A stretch of 64,000 bases of DNA from Chitinophagaceae bacterium (GTDB lineage Bacteria > Bacteroidota > Bacteroidia > Chitinophagales > Chitinophagaceae). Location of the stretch: contig JADKJX010000001.1 of NCBI GenBank assembly GCA_016720775.1, positions 1,545,294-1,609,293 of the forward strand. The letters are read 5' to 3'. The notes under the pieces are model-generated. The model was not told where the DNA came from, did not search any database, and saw nothing but the letters and a program-made list of their open reading frames with translations. The translations under genes were made by a program, and so were the position numbers. Positions 1-8,579 of this stretch are shown here, one piece after another. How positions within the stretch are numbered: position 1 is the first letter of the stretch; each line of letters begins with the position of its first letter.

Positions 1-410
1 TTACCGCCTCGGCTTTGCAATGCCAGCAACCATTCCGCTATACGGATGCAAACCCGGCAGCGGGCATAAATTATTACCGGCTTAAAGTAACCGATGCAGG
101 TGGTAAAGTAACGTACAGTTCGTTGGTAAGTTTGATAAACGGAAACAGGGGAGTTGATGTAATGAACATTTCTCCCAACCCGGTTACAGGCGGCAGGTTC
201 AATTTAAAAGTGAGTGCTGCACAACCGGCAAACATGGAAATTGTTATTACTGACATGCAGGGCAGGATACTGCAAAAACAAACGGCATCGCTTATTGCGG
301 GCTTTAATGAAGTACCGGTGAATGTAAGTGGCCTTGCAGGCGGGTCTTACCAGGTAGCTGTTTATACTGCCGAGGGGAGAGCCGGGATACAGCGTTTTGT
401 GATTCAATAA
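1..410 (+). CDS. C-terminal part of a secreted T9SS-sorted protein (5' end outside window)
   Basis: The frame is open from base 3 and ends with a TAA stop. The first in-frame start is a TTG at 15, so this is the tail of a larger protein. The segment NYYRLKVTDAGGKVTYSS is the usual linker before the sorting domain. It is followed by ISPNPVTGGRFNL and a C-terminal beta-rich segment ending RFVIQ, which matches the type A T9SS C-terminal signal. The protein should cross the outer membrane through type IX secretion; its functional domain lies upstream and cannot be judged. The tail closely resembles that of the protein ending at 3958, so the two are probably paralogues. Confidence 0.85.
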   Translation, partial: TASALQCQQPFRYTDANPAAGINYYRLKVTDAGGKVTYSSLVSLINGNRGVDVMNISPNPVTGGRFNLKVSAAQPANMEIVITDMQGRILQKQTASLIAGFNEVPVNVSGLAGGSYQVAVYTAEGRAGIQRFVIQ

Positions 411-421
411 AAAGATAAACG

Positions 422-446
422 CAATAAGATTTTTGAAATCTTATTG
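422..446. terminator. Hairpin downstream of the T9SS gene
   Basis: A perfect 11-bp inverted repeat (caataagattt / aaatcttattg) encloses a 3-base loop 12 bases after the stop codon. It has no U-tract of its own and lies just before a stronger terminator, so it may stabilise the 3' end rather than terminate. Confidence 0.5.
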
Positions 447-462
447 ATTTGAAAAAAAATGT

Positions 463-493
463 AAAAAGTCTCCTGATCTTCAGGAGACTTTTT
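463..493. terminator. Bidirectional rho-independent terminator
   Basis: A 14-bp perfect stem encloses the loop TCT. The stem begins with five A and ends with five T, so it can act on both strands. It sits between two convergent genes, the T9SS tail on the left and the minus-strand secreted protein on the right. Confidence 0.85.
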
Positions 494-522
494 ATATTAT
501 AAATTCTTTGGGGGTTAAAGAA

Positions 523-1689
523 TTACCATGCAAACTTATAACTGAAGTTTTCGATCCGCAGCACATACAATCCACGGGGCAGTGCAGCTATATCCACCCG
601 GTTTGTTATACCCGGCGAAATCGTTGTTCTTGATACTTTCATACCCTGCATGTTTATGATGATGGCTTCTGCAGCATGATCCATATTGCTGATGCGGATA
701 TTGCCGGCATTGTGGTCGGTGAATATGCTGAAGGTTTGCCCGGTGATATTGCCATTGATACTCTTGATGGCAGAAAATTTTGAACTTCCATCCTTTGAAT
801 AAATGTGCAGCCTGTAGTAATGATGCCGGTTATCGGGAAGCGGCAATTCTGCTTCGTAACTGGTATTGCTGCTGTGTAAAGGAGGCGTTTCATAAACAGC
901 TGTCCAGCCGGTGGTGCCGGATGATTCTTCTATCACATACTTCGTCACATCTTCTTCGCCGGCGATCACCCATTTAAAATGAAGATGATTGTTGTTCTTT
1001 TTTGCGGCATCAAATGAGATCAGTTTTACCGGCAATAACTGAACGGTGTAATAAATATACACCCGGATATGATTTACAAGTGCTGTTGGCAAAGAAACCG
1101 GAGAACCTTTGATGCTTACTGAAATGATGATCCCGAAATCCGAAGCATTTACATCGGCAGGTGTAAGCGTGGTACTCCACATATCGTTGGTGGTTCCGTA
1201 AGTGAAATAAGTATCCGTTGATGGCCACTTACCCTGTAACGCCGCATTGTCACCCACAATCACTCCGCCCTTCACGAGTTTCACTTCTTCATCAATAACG
1301 TATGTGTATTGATTTGTGCCGCTGGCACTTTTTTGTATCTCGGCATATACACCACAAATGGTTGAATTGGTTGGAACGGAAAAATTGAACCCGGTTGCTT
1401 TAAGATAATTACTCGTTCCGGAAGGGTCGGTGATGGTAACGCCGGCACTGCTGCGGTTGGCATCTGATACCTGCGCAAACGAAGGATTTACAAAAGCAAA
1501 GGTGCCGGAATAAGCATCGTTGGTAAAGGTATTTGCATTGTTTGTACCGGTGCTGATACATTGTGCATGAGCGGTTATTGAACAGGCAGCGATGGCTATG
1601 CAAAGCACAGCGTTAAACAGCCTTATCCGGCAGGGATTGATGCACGGCAACAGGCCCGTTTTGCGGTTTTGGTTTATAAAGGGTTTCAT
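523..1689 (-). CDS. Secreted protein with C-terminal T9SS sorting domain
   Basis: 388 residues. The N-terminus has a long basic n-region, a hydrophobic core (about residues 25-40) and a cleavage-like site AHA-QC, so it should be exported. The middle is rich in S, T, N and G and looks like a beta-sandwich, but I do not recognise the family. The last ~75 residues (motif IRISNMDH, then IINMQGMKVS and GLYVLRI) resemble a T9SS type A sorting domain, including the linker YYRLHIYSKDGSSKFS. It is divergent from the secreted protein starting at 1976 and convergent with the left-edge gene. A cell-surface or secreted role is likely; the activity is unknown. Confidence 0.75.
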   Translation of the reverse strand: MKPFINQNRKTGLLPCINPCRIRLFNAVLCIAIAACSITAHAQCISTGTNNANTFTNDAYSGTFAFVNPSFAQVSDANRSSAGVTITDPSGTSNYLKATGFNFSVPTNSTICGVYAEIQKSASGTNQYTYVIDEEVKLVKGGVIVGDNAALQGKWPSTDTYFTYGTTNDMWSTTLTPADVNASDFGIIISVSIKGSPVSLPTALVNHIRVYIYYTVQLLPVKLISFDAAKKNNNHLHFKWVIAGEEDVTKYVIEESSGTTGWTAVYETPPLHSSNTSYEAELPLPDNRHHYYRLHIYSKDGSSKFSAIKSINGNITGQTFSIFTDHNAGNIRISNMDHAAEAIIINMQGMKVSRTTISPGITNRVDIAALPRGLYVLRIENFSYKFAW

Positions 1690-1879
1690 TTGGCTCCTTT
1701 TATTGCTTTAGGGGAGCATGGGTTTATATACTAACGTATTTTTTACCTAACTATTTTCAATTATTGTGCAGCAGGTACTTTTTTATTTTTCACATCCCTG
1801 CCACCCCAATACTTTACATTGGTTATCAGTGTTTAAGTAAAAACTGTAGATGAATCTCTACCCTGTGTTTTTTCTCCGT

Positions 1880-1887
1880 TAAGTTTG
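1880..1887 (+). promoter_or_regulatory. Bacteroidota-type -7 promoter element (TAAGTTTG)
   Basis: TAAGTTTG matches the Bacteroidota -7 consensus TAnnTTTG. Transcription would start near 1894, after the most upstream start codon at 1889 but before ATG 1976, which supports the later start for the downstream gene. No convincing -33 TTTG was found at the usual distance. Confidence 0.45.
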
Positions 1888-1975
1888 TTTGAATGCACGT
1901 ATGGCTGCCTATTATTTTAGTAGATTTGGGCATGTGGCAGCATATTCTGATCCGCCATTAACTGATCTGTCAAAT

Positions 1976-3958
1976 ATGAAAGCGCTGTTTCTCCTTTTAA
2001 CCGGTTTTATTTTAGTGGGCAAGCCTTCCTTACAGGCGCATCCATCTTTTACTGGTTGTATAAAAACACTTCCTTCAAATCTGTCTGATTATTTCCGCTC
2101 TGTTGCAACCGGCGACTGGGGTTCTGTTTCCACCTGGGAATCTTCACCCGATAATGCTACATGGTCTGCCGCTACATTAACACCAACCAGCCTGGCAAAT
2201 ACCATCAGCATACGAAATGGCCATACCGTTACAGTAAGCAGCAACCAGGATATGGACCAGGTAATCATTGCAGGCGGCGGGATACTATTTCATTCTGCCA
2301 ATACATTAACAGTAAATGATGGAACAGGAGATGATATTATTATTCAAAGTGGCGGAATATTTACCCTTGCTTCAAACAACAATGAACCGCAGTTTTCCGG
2401 AACAGCTACCGTAAATATTAATACAGGCGGAATACTTCGCTTGTCTGCAACAGGGCTCACAAATGCCGGCACGGGTGTTCATGCGGCAAACTATGTTTAT
2501 CAAAATGCATCAGTACTTGAGTATACACTTAATCTTGCATTTTCATCCAACAATGTCATTTTTTTTCCGAATGCAGACGCTGTGACCATTCCCATTTTCC
2601 GAACAACGAGTAACCTTGGATTGATAGGAGCGAATAACCCAACTGTAATTAATGGTTTGTATGAAGCAAATGGTACTATCACATTTGATAACAGTGGTAC
2701 TAAAACTTTCCGGAATGGTATAATTGGTACAGGAAATATTTCAAGTGTGGCCGGGTCAGGGAAATTTGTCATAGATGGTGCTACAGCAAATCTTGGAGGT
2801 ACGGGTTCCTTAACACTCCCTACTGCCGGTATGGAGATAGGCGTATCTACAACTGTAACAATGGTCTCAGATAAAGCCATTACCGGGAATATTGCCTTGC
2901 TTTCAAATGCCCTGGTGATCTTGGGTACACATAATTTATCAATGACCGGTGATATAAGTGGTGGTTCGGCTACCTCACATGTTGTAACAAACAGTACTGG
3001 TAAACTGGTACTTAATAATATCACTGGTGTGCCGAGGATATTTCCTATTGGTGGAAATACAACGACCATTGATCCGCTCGCTATTTACAATGGCAGCAAC
3101 CTGAATTACGGTGCACGGGTAGAGATCGGCATCAACCCATCAATCCGTTATCCCATTGCTGCTGTTAACCGGACCTGGGTTGTTAATCCTTCGGGGGTTC
3201 CGGCAGGAGCCGTTAATGTGAATTTCTTTTATTCCAACGGGCACGGTAATGCATTGTTCAATTATACAACTGCGGTTGAACAGGGTTTTTACACCGGGGT
3301 TTGGAATGTGATCAACACAGGGCTTGTGCAGGCAGGTTCATACCAGGTAGCAACAACGGTGAGCTCATTTGCTGCCAATACCGATGCACCCATGGTTCTT
3401 GGGAATATTCCTGCGATACTGGAAGTAAATAATTCTGTTCAGCTTGCTGCACAAAAACAAAATGATAAAGTGATGCTGAACTGGACAGCAACGCTTCTTT
3501 CAAATACTGACCGCTTTATTGCAGAACGGTCTGCCGATGGAAGAACCTTTACCAGCCTGGCCGAATTACCCGCAGGCAGTTTCAGCTTTACCGATATGCA
3601 GCTATTTCCCGGCCTTAATTATTACCGCATACAAGTGCTGGAAAAGGACGGCAGAAGAACGTACAGCAACATGGTTGTGCTGTTAAATGCGGCAAAGGGA
3701 GCTGAACTGGTAAGCATTTTGCCTAACCCGGTTACAACGGGCCATTTTAAATTGAATATAAGCGCTGCACAAAAAGTTCTTGCCGAGATCGTGATAACAG
3801 ATGTACAAGGAAGGCTGATCCATAAACAAACCGCATCACTTGCAGGAGGCTACAATCAGATAACAATGCAGGAAAATAATTTTTCTCCAGGCATTTACTT
3901 TGTCTATTCGGTCATTGAAGGGGAGCGGAGTAAACTGTTGCGGTTTGTTGTGCAGTGA
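1976..3958 (+). CDS. Large secreted beta-helix-like protein with T9SS sorting domain
   Basis: 660 residues from ATG 1976, chosen because it gives a clean signal peptide (MKALFLLLTGFILVG, then SLQA-HP). An in-frame start at 1889 would add 29 residues ahead of it. Near the N-terminus the WGSVSTWESSPDNATW and NTISIRNGHTVTV segments are typical of Bacteroidota surface proteins with a G8-like or beta-helix N-domain. The following ~350 residues are S/T/N/G-rich repeats. The C-terminus carries the linker NYYRIQVLEKDGRRTYSN, then ILPNPVTTGHFKL and a terminal RFVVQ, a T9SS type A sorting domain. Likely an extracellular or surface-attached protein, possibly adhesive; no catalytic motif was recognised. 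Confidence 0.8.
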   Translation: MKALFLLLTGFILVGKPSLQAHPSFTGCIKTLPSNLSDYFRSVATGDWGSVSTWESSPDNATWSAATLTPTSLANTISIRNGHTVTVSSNQDMDQVIIAGGGILFHSANTLTVNDGTGDDIIIQSGGIFTLASNNNEPQFSGTATVNINTGGILRLSATGLTNAGTGVHAANYVYQNASVLEYTLNLAFSSNNVIFFPNADAVTIPIFRTTSNLGLIGANNPTVINGLYEANGTITFDNSGTKTFRNGIIGTGNISSVAGSGKFVIDGATANLGGTGSLTLPTAGMEIGVSTTVTMVSDKAITGNIALLSNALVILGTHNLSMTGDISGGSATSHVVTNSTGKLVLNNITGVPRIFPIGGNTTTIDPLAIYNGSNLNYGARVEIGINPSIRYPIAAVNRTWVVNPSGVPAGAVNVNFFYSNGHGNALFNYTTAVEQGFYTGVWNVINTGLVQAGSYQVATTVSSFAANTDAPMVLGNIPAILEVNNSVQLAAQKQNDKVMLNWTATLLSNTDRFIAERSADGRTFTSLAELPAGSFSFTDMQLFPGLNYYRIQVLEKDGRRTYSNMVVLLNAAKGAELVSILPNPVTTGHFKLNISAAQKVLAEIVITDVQGRLIHKQTASLAGGYNQITMQENNFSPGIYFVYSVIEGERSKLLRFVVQ

Positions 3959-4050
3959 GGTTAACCGAAAAATTCGCAAAGAAAAACCACAAAGTGCACA
4001 AAGGGAATCCTTGGCGCTCTTTGCGAAGAACTCAGCGCCCTTTGCGGTTA
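3959..4050. repeat. Degenerate imperfect palindrome of CGCAAAG/CTTTGCG type
   Basis: The gap between the T9SS gene and the next convergent gene is an imperfect inverted repeat. The left end has TTAACCG followed by CGCAAAG and CACAAAG; the right end has CTTTGCG and then CTTTGCGGTTAA. Similar palindromes of this style recur in the window (33875-33953, 42367-42450). It may fold on both strands as a terminator or be a dispersed non-coding element. Confidence 0.55.
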
Positions 4051-4053
4051 AGA

Positions 4054-4413
4054 TCAGTTTAAATATTTTTTCACCAGTACAAAACAGATCACAATAAGCA
4101 CCAGCAGCAATACAATACTGAAGTAGAGCCAGGGCTCCTCTTTGATCCTGCGTTTTTCTTTCCGCTTTTTCTTTTTATCCAGTTGCTTTTTAAGGTCGTT
4201 GTTCAGTTGCTGAACATAGAGAGAAAGGTCTTTTTTATTTTTGAATTCTTCCAGTCCTTCCACGGCATCATTCACAAATTCATCCTCTGCCATCTGCTTT
4301 TCCAGTTCATGTGCTTCGGAGGCAGACAGTTTCTTATTAAGGTAATCAAGCAGTTTATCCTGCTCAATATCCTTATTCAGGTTGGATAATATGTCTTTTA
4401 ATTCATCGCTCAT
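4054..4413 (-). CDS. Small single-pass membrane protein, probable anti-sigma partner
   Basis: 119 residues. The acidic helical N-terminal part (LLDYLNKKLSASEAHELEKQ, then EDEFVNDAVEGLEEF) has the look of the short cytoplasmic domains found on Bacteroidota anti-sigma proteins. It is followed by a lysine-rich stretch (KKKKRKEKRR) and one transmembrane helix near residues 95-113. The gene lies 53 bases downstream of the ECF sigma factor on the same strand, and that pairing is the main argument for an anti-sigma role. No zinc-binding HxxxCxxC motif is present. Confidence 0.6.
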   Translation of the reverse strand: MSDELKDILSNLNKDIEQDKLLDYLNKKLSASEAHELEKQMAEDEFVNDAVEGLEEFKNKKDLSLYVQQLNNDLKKQLDKKKKRKEKRRIKEEPWLYFSIVLLLVLIVICFVLVKKYLN

Positions 4414-4466
4414 CCGCTTCTTTACTATTTACTATTGAGAAATCTATAATCATTAATTCTTCATTT

Positions 4467-5087
4467 TTAATTCCCTTCATTTCTTTCCATAATTATTTTC
4501 AAATTACGTTTTCCATTCTGGATATGGCTTTTCACCTGCATCAAACTATAACTTGTTTGTTGGGCTATTTCCTGGTAACTCTTTTTCTCCAGGTAAAACA
4601 AAGTTACGCATAGTTGCTGCTCTTTGTTCAGTTGCAGTAAGGCTGCTGCCATGCTGGTTAGTGCCCTGTCTTTTTCAATGTGATCATTCTTCGCCTCGTG
4701 CCCATCATCCACCGCCATGGTGCGTTCGTCTATTTCGCCACTGAACCGGCCCTTATTCCTCAGCTGCATCAGGCAGTGATTTTTGGCGATCATATATACC
4801 CAGCTCTTGAAATACTCCACTTTATATTTATGCAGTTCGTTGATGGCCTTTAGAAAAACCTGCTGCACGGCATCTTTTGCTTCTTCTTCATTTTTCAGGT
4901 ACTTCATGCTTACACCCAGCAGCAGCATGGTGTAGCGCTCCAGCAATATGCCCAGCCATTCATTATTGCCGTCGGCATAAAACCGCTTAAGCAGTTCGGC
5001 ATCACTTATAGTATCATACCTGTTGCCCTTCACAAGAACGTAATAAATTTGTTTTTCTGTTAGATGTAAACATACTTTAATTTCCAT
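4467..5087 (-). CDS. ECF-type RNA polymerase sigma factor
   Basis: 206 residues. Region 2 is seen in the segment containing YLKNEEEAKDAVQQVFLKA, followed by FKSWVYMIAKNHCL. Region 4 is the helix-turn-helix segment YLEKKSYQEIAQQTSYSLMQ followed by VKSHIQNGKRNL. It should direct RNA polymerase to a dedicated promoter set, probably regulated by the downstream membrane protein. The annotated ATG adds about 18 residues before the usual start of the family; a GTG at 5033 (VKGNRYDTISDAELL) is an alternative. Only 26 bases separate this ATG from the divergent NlpC/P60 gene. Confidence 0.9.
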   Translation of the reverse strand: MEIKVCLHLTEKQIYYVLVKGNRYDTISDAELLKRFYADGNNEWLGILLERYTMLLLGVSMKYLKNEEEAKDAVQQVFLKAINELHKYKVEYFKSWVYMIAKNHCLMQLRNKGRFSGEIDERTMAVDDGHEAKNDHIEKDRALTSMAAALLQLNKEQQLCVTLFYLEKKSYQEIAQQTSYSLMQVKSHIQNGKRNLKIIMERNEGN

Positions 5088-5113
5088 AATTTAGATCACC
5101 TAATAATGCGAAC

Positions 5114-5884
5114 ATGAGTTACGCTGCCTGTTGTGTGCCTGTTGCCCCGGTAAGACTTGAGCCCGATCACCGGTCCGAGATGGTAAGCCAGTTATTGTTT
5201 GGTGAATGCTGCATCATTACCATTGTTGAAAAGAACGGGTGGGTGAAGATCGTGAACAAACTGGATGCGTATACCGGCTGGTGCCAGCAATCGCATTTCC
5301 AGGAAATAGACGATACACAGTATTACGTGGAAGAAAATGATTTCACTGCCGACTGGGTGAACCAGGTTGATTACAATGGGCACCAGATGTGGGTTCCGTT
5401 TGGCAGTTCATTAACGGCTATGAAGAATGGGAATGTTTTCTGGCGCAGGAATACGATCCATTACTCCGGGAAAGTATGGAATCCAGTAACTGCAAAACGG
5501 GATGCTAAAACGATCAAACAACTTGCTTTTAAATTTCTGAACAGTCCTTACCTCTGGGGCGGCAAATCGGTTTTTGGGGTGGATTGCAGCGGCTTTACCC
5601 AGTCTGTTTATAAAATGCTCAACATTCATTTGTTCCGGGATTCCCAACAGCAGGCCACCCAGGGAGAACTGGTTGCATTTCTTCAGCAGGCACATTGCGG
5701 CGATCTTGCTTTTTTTGATGATGAAGAGGGGAGGATCATACACGTGGGCATGTTGCTCAACTCAAATGAGATCATTCATTCTGCCGGAAAGGTACGGGTG
5801 GATAAAATAGATAACGAAGGCATTGTTCATGCCGAGACCGGGCAGCGTACGCAAAGGCTTCGCATCATACGCAGGTATATCTGA
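5114..5884 (+). CDS. NlpC/P60 family cell-wall hydrolase with SH3-like domain
   Basis: 256 residues. The N-terminal ~110 residues form SH3b-like modules (VRLEPDHRSEMVSQLLFGE, WVKIVNKLDAYTGWCQ). The C-terminal domain is NlpC/P60: WGGKSVFGVDCSGF holds the catalytic Cys158, and HVGMLL supplies His210. The family cleaves D-gamma-glutamyl-diaminopimelate (or related) bonds in peptidoglycan stem peptides; here it may recycle muropeptides. No signal peptide is visible, as in other Bacteroidota dipeptidyl-peptidase VI-like enzymes that act in the cytoplasm. It is divergent from the ECF sigma gene and shares its short intergenic region. Confidence 0.88.
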   Translation: MSYAACCVPVAPVRLEPDHRSEMVSQLLFGECCIITIVEKNGWVKIVNKLDAYTGWCQQSHFQEIDDTQYYVEENDFTADWVNQVDYNGHQMWVPFGSSLTAMKNGNVFWRRNTIHYSGKVWNPVTAKRDAKTIKQLAFKFLNSPYLWGGKSVFGVDCSGFTQSVYKMLNIHLFRDSQQQATQGELVAFLQQAHCGDLAFFDDEEGRIIHVGMLLNSNEIIHSAGKVRVDKIDNEGIVHAETGQRTQRLRIIRRYI

Positions 5885-5920
5885 TAGCCGTAGTGGTTGC
5901 TGTCCTTATCAACCACATCC

Positions 5921-6406
5921 TCAACCTCCTTTCCCACCACCCGTTTTATAAAGGGCATCTTTTGCAGGGCTCTGTATGTTTTGTTCCGAGCCGGTTTTTG
6001 TTTCTTCTTTTTTTGTCTTATCGAAGAAGATCATTTTTACGGCAATGATGACAAGCAGGAACGCAAATATCTTTTTGACTGTTTCCTGTGGCAGGCTGAG
6101 TGCTACTTTACTGCCGAAATAACTGCCTACCAAAAAACCCACAGCTAATATGCCTACTACCCTGAAATCAACATGTCCCTGTTTGTAATATTGCAATACA
6201 CCCAGTATGCCTACGGGCAGCATGATTAAACCAAGCGATGTGCCCTGTGCAGATTTCTGGCTCATACCGATAAAATAAACCAGGGCGGGTACGATGATGA
6301 TGCCGCCGCCAACACCCACAAGGCCGCCCAGCATGCCGGCAGCCACACCCACCAGGATGATGATGAGAATAGTTTGTATGTCCATTTCTTTCTTTTTAAA
6401 GGTCAT
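5921..6406 (-). CDS. Half-size TauE/SafE-family membrane protein
   Basis: 161 residues. The first helices contain GMLGGLVGVGGGIIIVPALV, the glycine-rich signature of TauE/SafE (DUF81) transporters, and about four transmembrane segments are visible before a hydrophilic lysine/glutamate-rich tail. Typical members are about 250 residues and carry two such repeats, so this one carries a single repeat and would have to dimerise. The start ATG overlaps the ppa stop (ATGA), implying translational coupling; an internal ATG (MDIQT) 21 bases later is possible. The substrate (an organosulfur anion or other) cannot be inferred. Confidence 0.8.
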   Translation of the reverse strand: MTFKKKEMDIQTILIIILVGVAAGMLGGLVGVGGGIIIVPALVYFIGMSQKSAQGTSLGLIMLPVGILGVLQYYKQGHVDFRVVGILAVGFLVGSYFGSKVALSLPQETVKKIFAFLLVIIAVKMIFFDKTKKEETKTGSEQNIQSPAKDALYKTGGGKGG

Positions 6407-6942
6407 TTTGGAAATCTTGTTTTATAAAATGCAATGGCTTCTTCGATCACTTTATACGCTGCCTCTTTATTTTGAAATTCTTCGATCTCCACTTTCTTAT
6501 TCTCAAGAACCTTGTATTGTTCAAAATAATTCTTCAGTATGGCAATAAAATGTTTGGGCAGGTCATCTACACTGTCAATGTAATTCACTCCCGGATCTTT
6601 CGTTGCCACAGCAATGATCTTGTCATCTGCCACACCTGTATCAATCATCTGCATATTTCCGATAACCGTAGCTTCCACCAGGCAAAGCGGCTCAATGCTT
6701 TCGCTGCACATCACCAATATGTCCAGCGGATCCCCATCCAGCCCCAGCGTTTGTGGAATGAAACCGTAGTTGATGGGGTAGTGAAAGGATGAAAAGATGA
6801 CCCGGTCGAGTCTCAGCAATCCTGTTTTTTTATCGATCTCGTATTTTGCACGGCTGCCTTGCGGAATTTCAATCAACCCGTTAACAACCTGCGGGGCTTT
6901 ATCTCCGTAATGGGCGCCGTGCCAGGGATGAAGGACGTACAT
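6403..6942 (-). CDS. ppa: Inorganic pyrophosphatase, family I
   Basis: 179 residues, the usual length of soluble bacterial family I pyrophosphatase. Seen: KYEIDKKTGLLRLDR, HYPINYGFIPQTL and the signature DGDPLDILV with its metal-binding aspartates. It hydrolyses PPi to two phosphates in the cytoplasm and so pulls biosynthetic reactions forward. Its stop overlaps the start of the TauE-like gene by four bases. Confidence 0.95.
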   Translation of the reverse strand: MYVLHPWHGAHYGDKAPQVVNGLIEIPQGSRAKYEIDKKTGLLRLDRVIFSSFHYPINYGFIPQTLGLDGDPLDILVMCSESIEPLCLVEATVIGNMQMIDTGVADDKIIAVATKDPGVNYIDSVDDLPKHFIAILKNYFEQYKVLENKKVEIEEFQNKEAAYKVIEEAIAFYKTRFPK

Positions 6943-7019
6943 ATTAAACGTTTAAAGGTTGAAGGGTTTAAGGGTTTAAAGTTCAATATTCCTAGTTCAA
7001 TATTCAAACTATAATTATT
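6943..7019. repeat. Low-complexity AT-rich spacer with GTTTAAAGG-type repeats
   Basis: The spacer between ppa and crcB consists of near-repeats such as aaacgtttaaagg, agggtttaagggtttaaag and two copies of gttcaatattc. Similar sequence occurs at 56263-56371, so it is a dispersed low-complexity repeat of this genome rather than a unique regulator. Confidence 0.5.
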
Positions 7020-7382
7020 TCATTTTGCCAACTGGTATCCGAAAAAAGCAGCTGCAATTCCTAAAACAATGCTTGTAAATAAATACGTGACGGCCATTCC
7101 GTATTTACCACTCTGCAGCAATCCCATATTCTCCAATGAAAATGCAGAGAAGGTGGTAAAGCCGCCGCAGATACCGGTTGCCAAAAACAACTTCCAGTTA
7201 TTGGCCAGCGGTTCCTGCCGGATGCTCATGGCAAAAACGATCCCAATAATCAAACTGCCAAGAATATTAACAGCCAGTGTTGCCCAGGGAAATAATTTTG
7301 AATTCATCAGCAGCGAACTGCCATAGCGCAGCACAGATCCCAGTCCACCTCCCAAACCAACAAGTAAAAAATTCTTAAGCAT
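7020..7382 (-). CDS. crcB: Fluoride-specific ion channel CrcB/Fluc
   Basis: 120 residues with four transmembrane segments. Family motifs are clear: GGGLGSVLRYG near the N-terminus, the central NILGSLIIG and the GGFTTFSAFS element that lines the pore. Dual-topology dimers export fluoride from the cytoplasm. No fluoride riboswitch was recognised upstream. A lipoprotein gene lies 7 bases upstream on the same strand, so the two may be co-transcribed. Confidence 0.93.
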   Translation of the reverse strand: MLKNFLLVGLGGGLGSVLRYGSSLLMNSKLFPWATLAVNILGSLIIGIVFAMSIRQEPLANNWKLFLATGICGGFTTFSAFSLENMGLLQSGKYGMAVTYLFTSIVLGIAAAFFGYQLAK

Positions 7383-7389
7383 CGGTTAT

Positions 7390-7794
7390 TTATAAATTTC
7401 CGGAAAAGGTATATTGAAAGTCGACCAGCCATTTGCCGTTGACCCGTACTAATTTTAAATTCTTTGCCTCCTTTGTATAACTGTTGCTGTAATTAAAGAT
7501 GAAGATACTGTCAGTAACATAGCTGGTCTCATTTACAAGGATATCGGCTTTTTTGTATTTTTCAAGCACCTCTTCTTTCTTGGTACTGTAGTCTTTTTTG
7601 AACCGGCTGAATAATTCCTTGTTGGTCTCATTCTTCAGCAGGAACTGCTCTGCGTCATCAAATTTATTGTCAAGGATATCCCGGATAAAGGCCGTGGCTA
7701 CTTCCATATCGGTAACCGGGACTTTTTTTGAGGGGCTGCTGCAGGAAAAAACTGCAGCAGAGATAAAACTGATCAAAACGATTTTTTTAAGCAT
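7390..7794 (-). CDS. Small lipoprotein, DUF4878-like
   Basis: 134 residues. The signal peptide MLKKIVLISFISAAVFSC ends with a lipobox cysteine at residue 18, so it should be lipidated and membrane-anchored. The rest (an alpha-helical part, then YVTDSIFIFNYSN and LKLVRVNGKWLVDF) matches the general pattern of small NTF2-like DUF4878 domains, where a conserved W sits in a C-terminal strand. The next gene on the same strand, crcB, starts 7 bases downstream. The function is unknown. Confidence 0.7.
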   Translation of the reverse strand: MLKKIVLISFISAAVFSCSSPSKKVPVTDMEVATAFIRDILDNKFDDAEQFLLKNETNKELFSRFKKDYSTKKEEVLEKYKKADILVNETSYVTDSIFIFNYSNSYTKEAKNLKLVRVNGKWLVDFQYTFSGNL

Positions 7795-7825
7795 GGTTAA
7801 AGTTAAACATCTTTCCCCAAGGCAG

Positions 7826-7858
7826 AAAAAAAAGCATCCGCCAGCTGGCGGATGCTTT
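7826..7858 (-). terminator. Rho-independent terminator of the 7874-8461 lipoprotein gene
   Basis: AAAGCATCCGCCAG followed directly by CTGGCGGATGCTTT is a 14-bp perfect palindrome. On the minus strand it is followed by a run of T, placed 15 bases after the stop codon of the lipoprotein gene. Confidence 0.85.
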
Positions 7859-7873
7859 TATATAAAGGCTGGT

Positions 7874-8461
7874 TTATAAATTACCTTTTCTTGCTTTCAG
7901 CGTATCGAAAAATTTATTGGCTTTTTCCATCAGCATTTTCAGCGAATCTTTATCCATGTTTTTCAGTTTCTCTATTCCTTCCTGCAGGTCGGGTTCACCG
8001 GGCCCCCTGTTTCCCTTCATGCTGTTGAACATGCCGTCGCCTGATTTGCTGAGGGCTATTTTCCAGGCGCCGTCTTCCTTCACCAGGTTAAACGCATGCG
8101 TTTCGGTCTTGCCGTTTTCAGTAACTTCTGCATCCACGGTGGCATTGTCGCCAGTAATTTTTTCGTTCTTCAGTTTATAAGAAACATTCTTTACTTTTTC
8201 CTTGAACTCTTCGGCCATTGCTTCTGTTGCTTTCCTGACGATACTGGAGTCGATGCTGTTGGCGAATTTTATTCCTTCTTCGATCATGGCAACATCATTT
8301 TTTGTGATGAATTTTTTAAAGTCATCAATGTTGCCATTCTTCATGGCGGTAAACATCCCATCGATCGTGCCGGTGGGTGAGGAACCGGATGGGCCGGCGT
8401 CTTTACTGTTGCAACTGAAAAGGCCCGTTGTAATGATCAGCGCAAAAAGAATTCTCTTCAT
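7874..8461 (-). CDS. Lipoprotein with DUF4878-like domain
   Basis: 195 residues from ATG 8461, chosen because it starts the signal peptide MKRILFALIITTGLFSCNSK; the longer frame to 8515 adds 18 residues without sense. The lipobox cysteine is residue 17. The following domain has the order expected of DUF4878: helices (GMFTAMKNGNIDDFKKFI), then strands ending in NLVKEDGAWKIAL. The C-terminus is helical and charged. Together with the 7390-7794 gene it makes two related small lipoproteins side by side. The function is unknown; it should sit in a membrane facing the periplasm. Confidence 0.72.
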   Translation of the reverse strand: MKRILFALIITTGLFSCNSKDAGPSGSSPTGTIDGMFTAMKNGNIDDFKKFITKNDVAMIEEGIKFANSIDSSIVRKATEAMAEEFKEKVKNVSYKLKNEKITGDNATVDAEVTENGKTETHAFNLVKEDGAWKIALSKSGDGMFNSMKGNRGPGEPDLQEGIEKLKNMDKDSLKMLMEKANKFFDTLKARKGNL

Positions 8462-8515
8462 AGATCGGTTTTTAAATTGTGAACCCAAATTTAGATTTAA
8501 TCGGCACATCTGCAC

Positions 8516-8546
8516 AAAAAAAAATCAGGCAACGCAAGGTCGCCTG
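8516..8546 (-). terminator. Rho-independent terminator of phoH
   Basis: On the minus strand ATCAGGCGAC pairs with GTTGCCTGAT around the loop CTTGC, followed by nine or more T. It lies about 35 bases after the phoH stop. Confidence 0.85.
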
Positions 8547-8579
8547 ATGTTATGGCAGGGGTTAGCAGCGTTCAAAGGG

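Noticed and set aside
2500..3069. 189-codon minus-strand ORF
   Set aside because: Antisense to the repeat-rich secreted protein; its composition reflects the repeats on the other strand.
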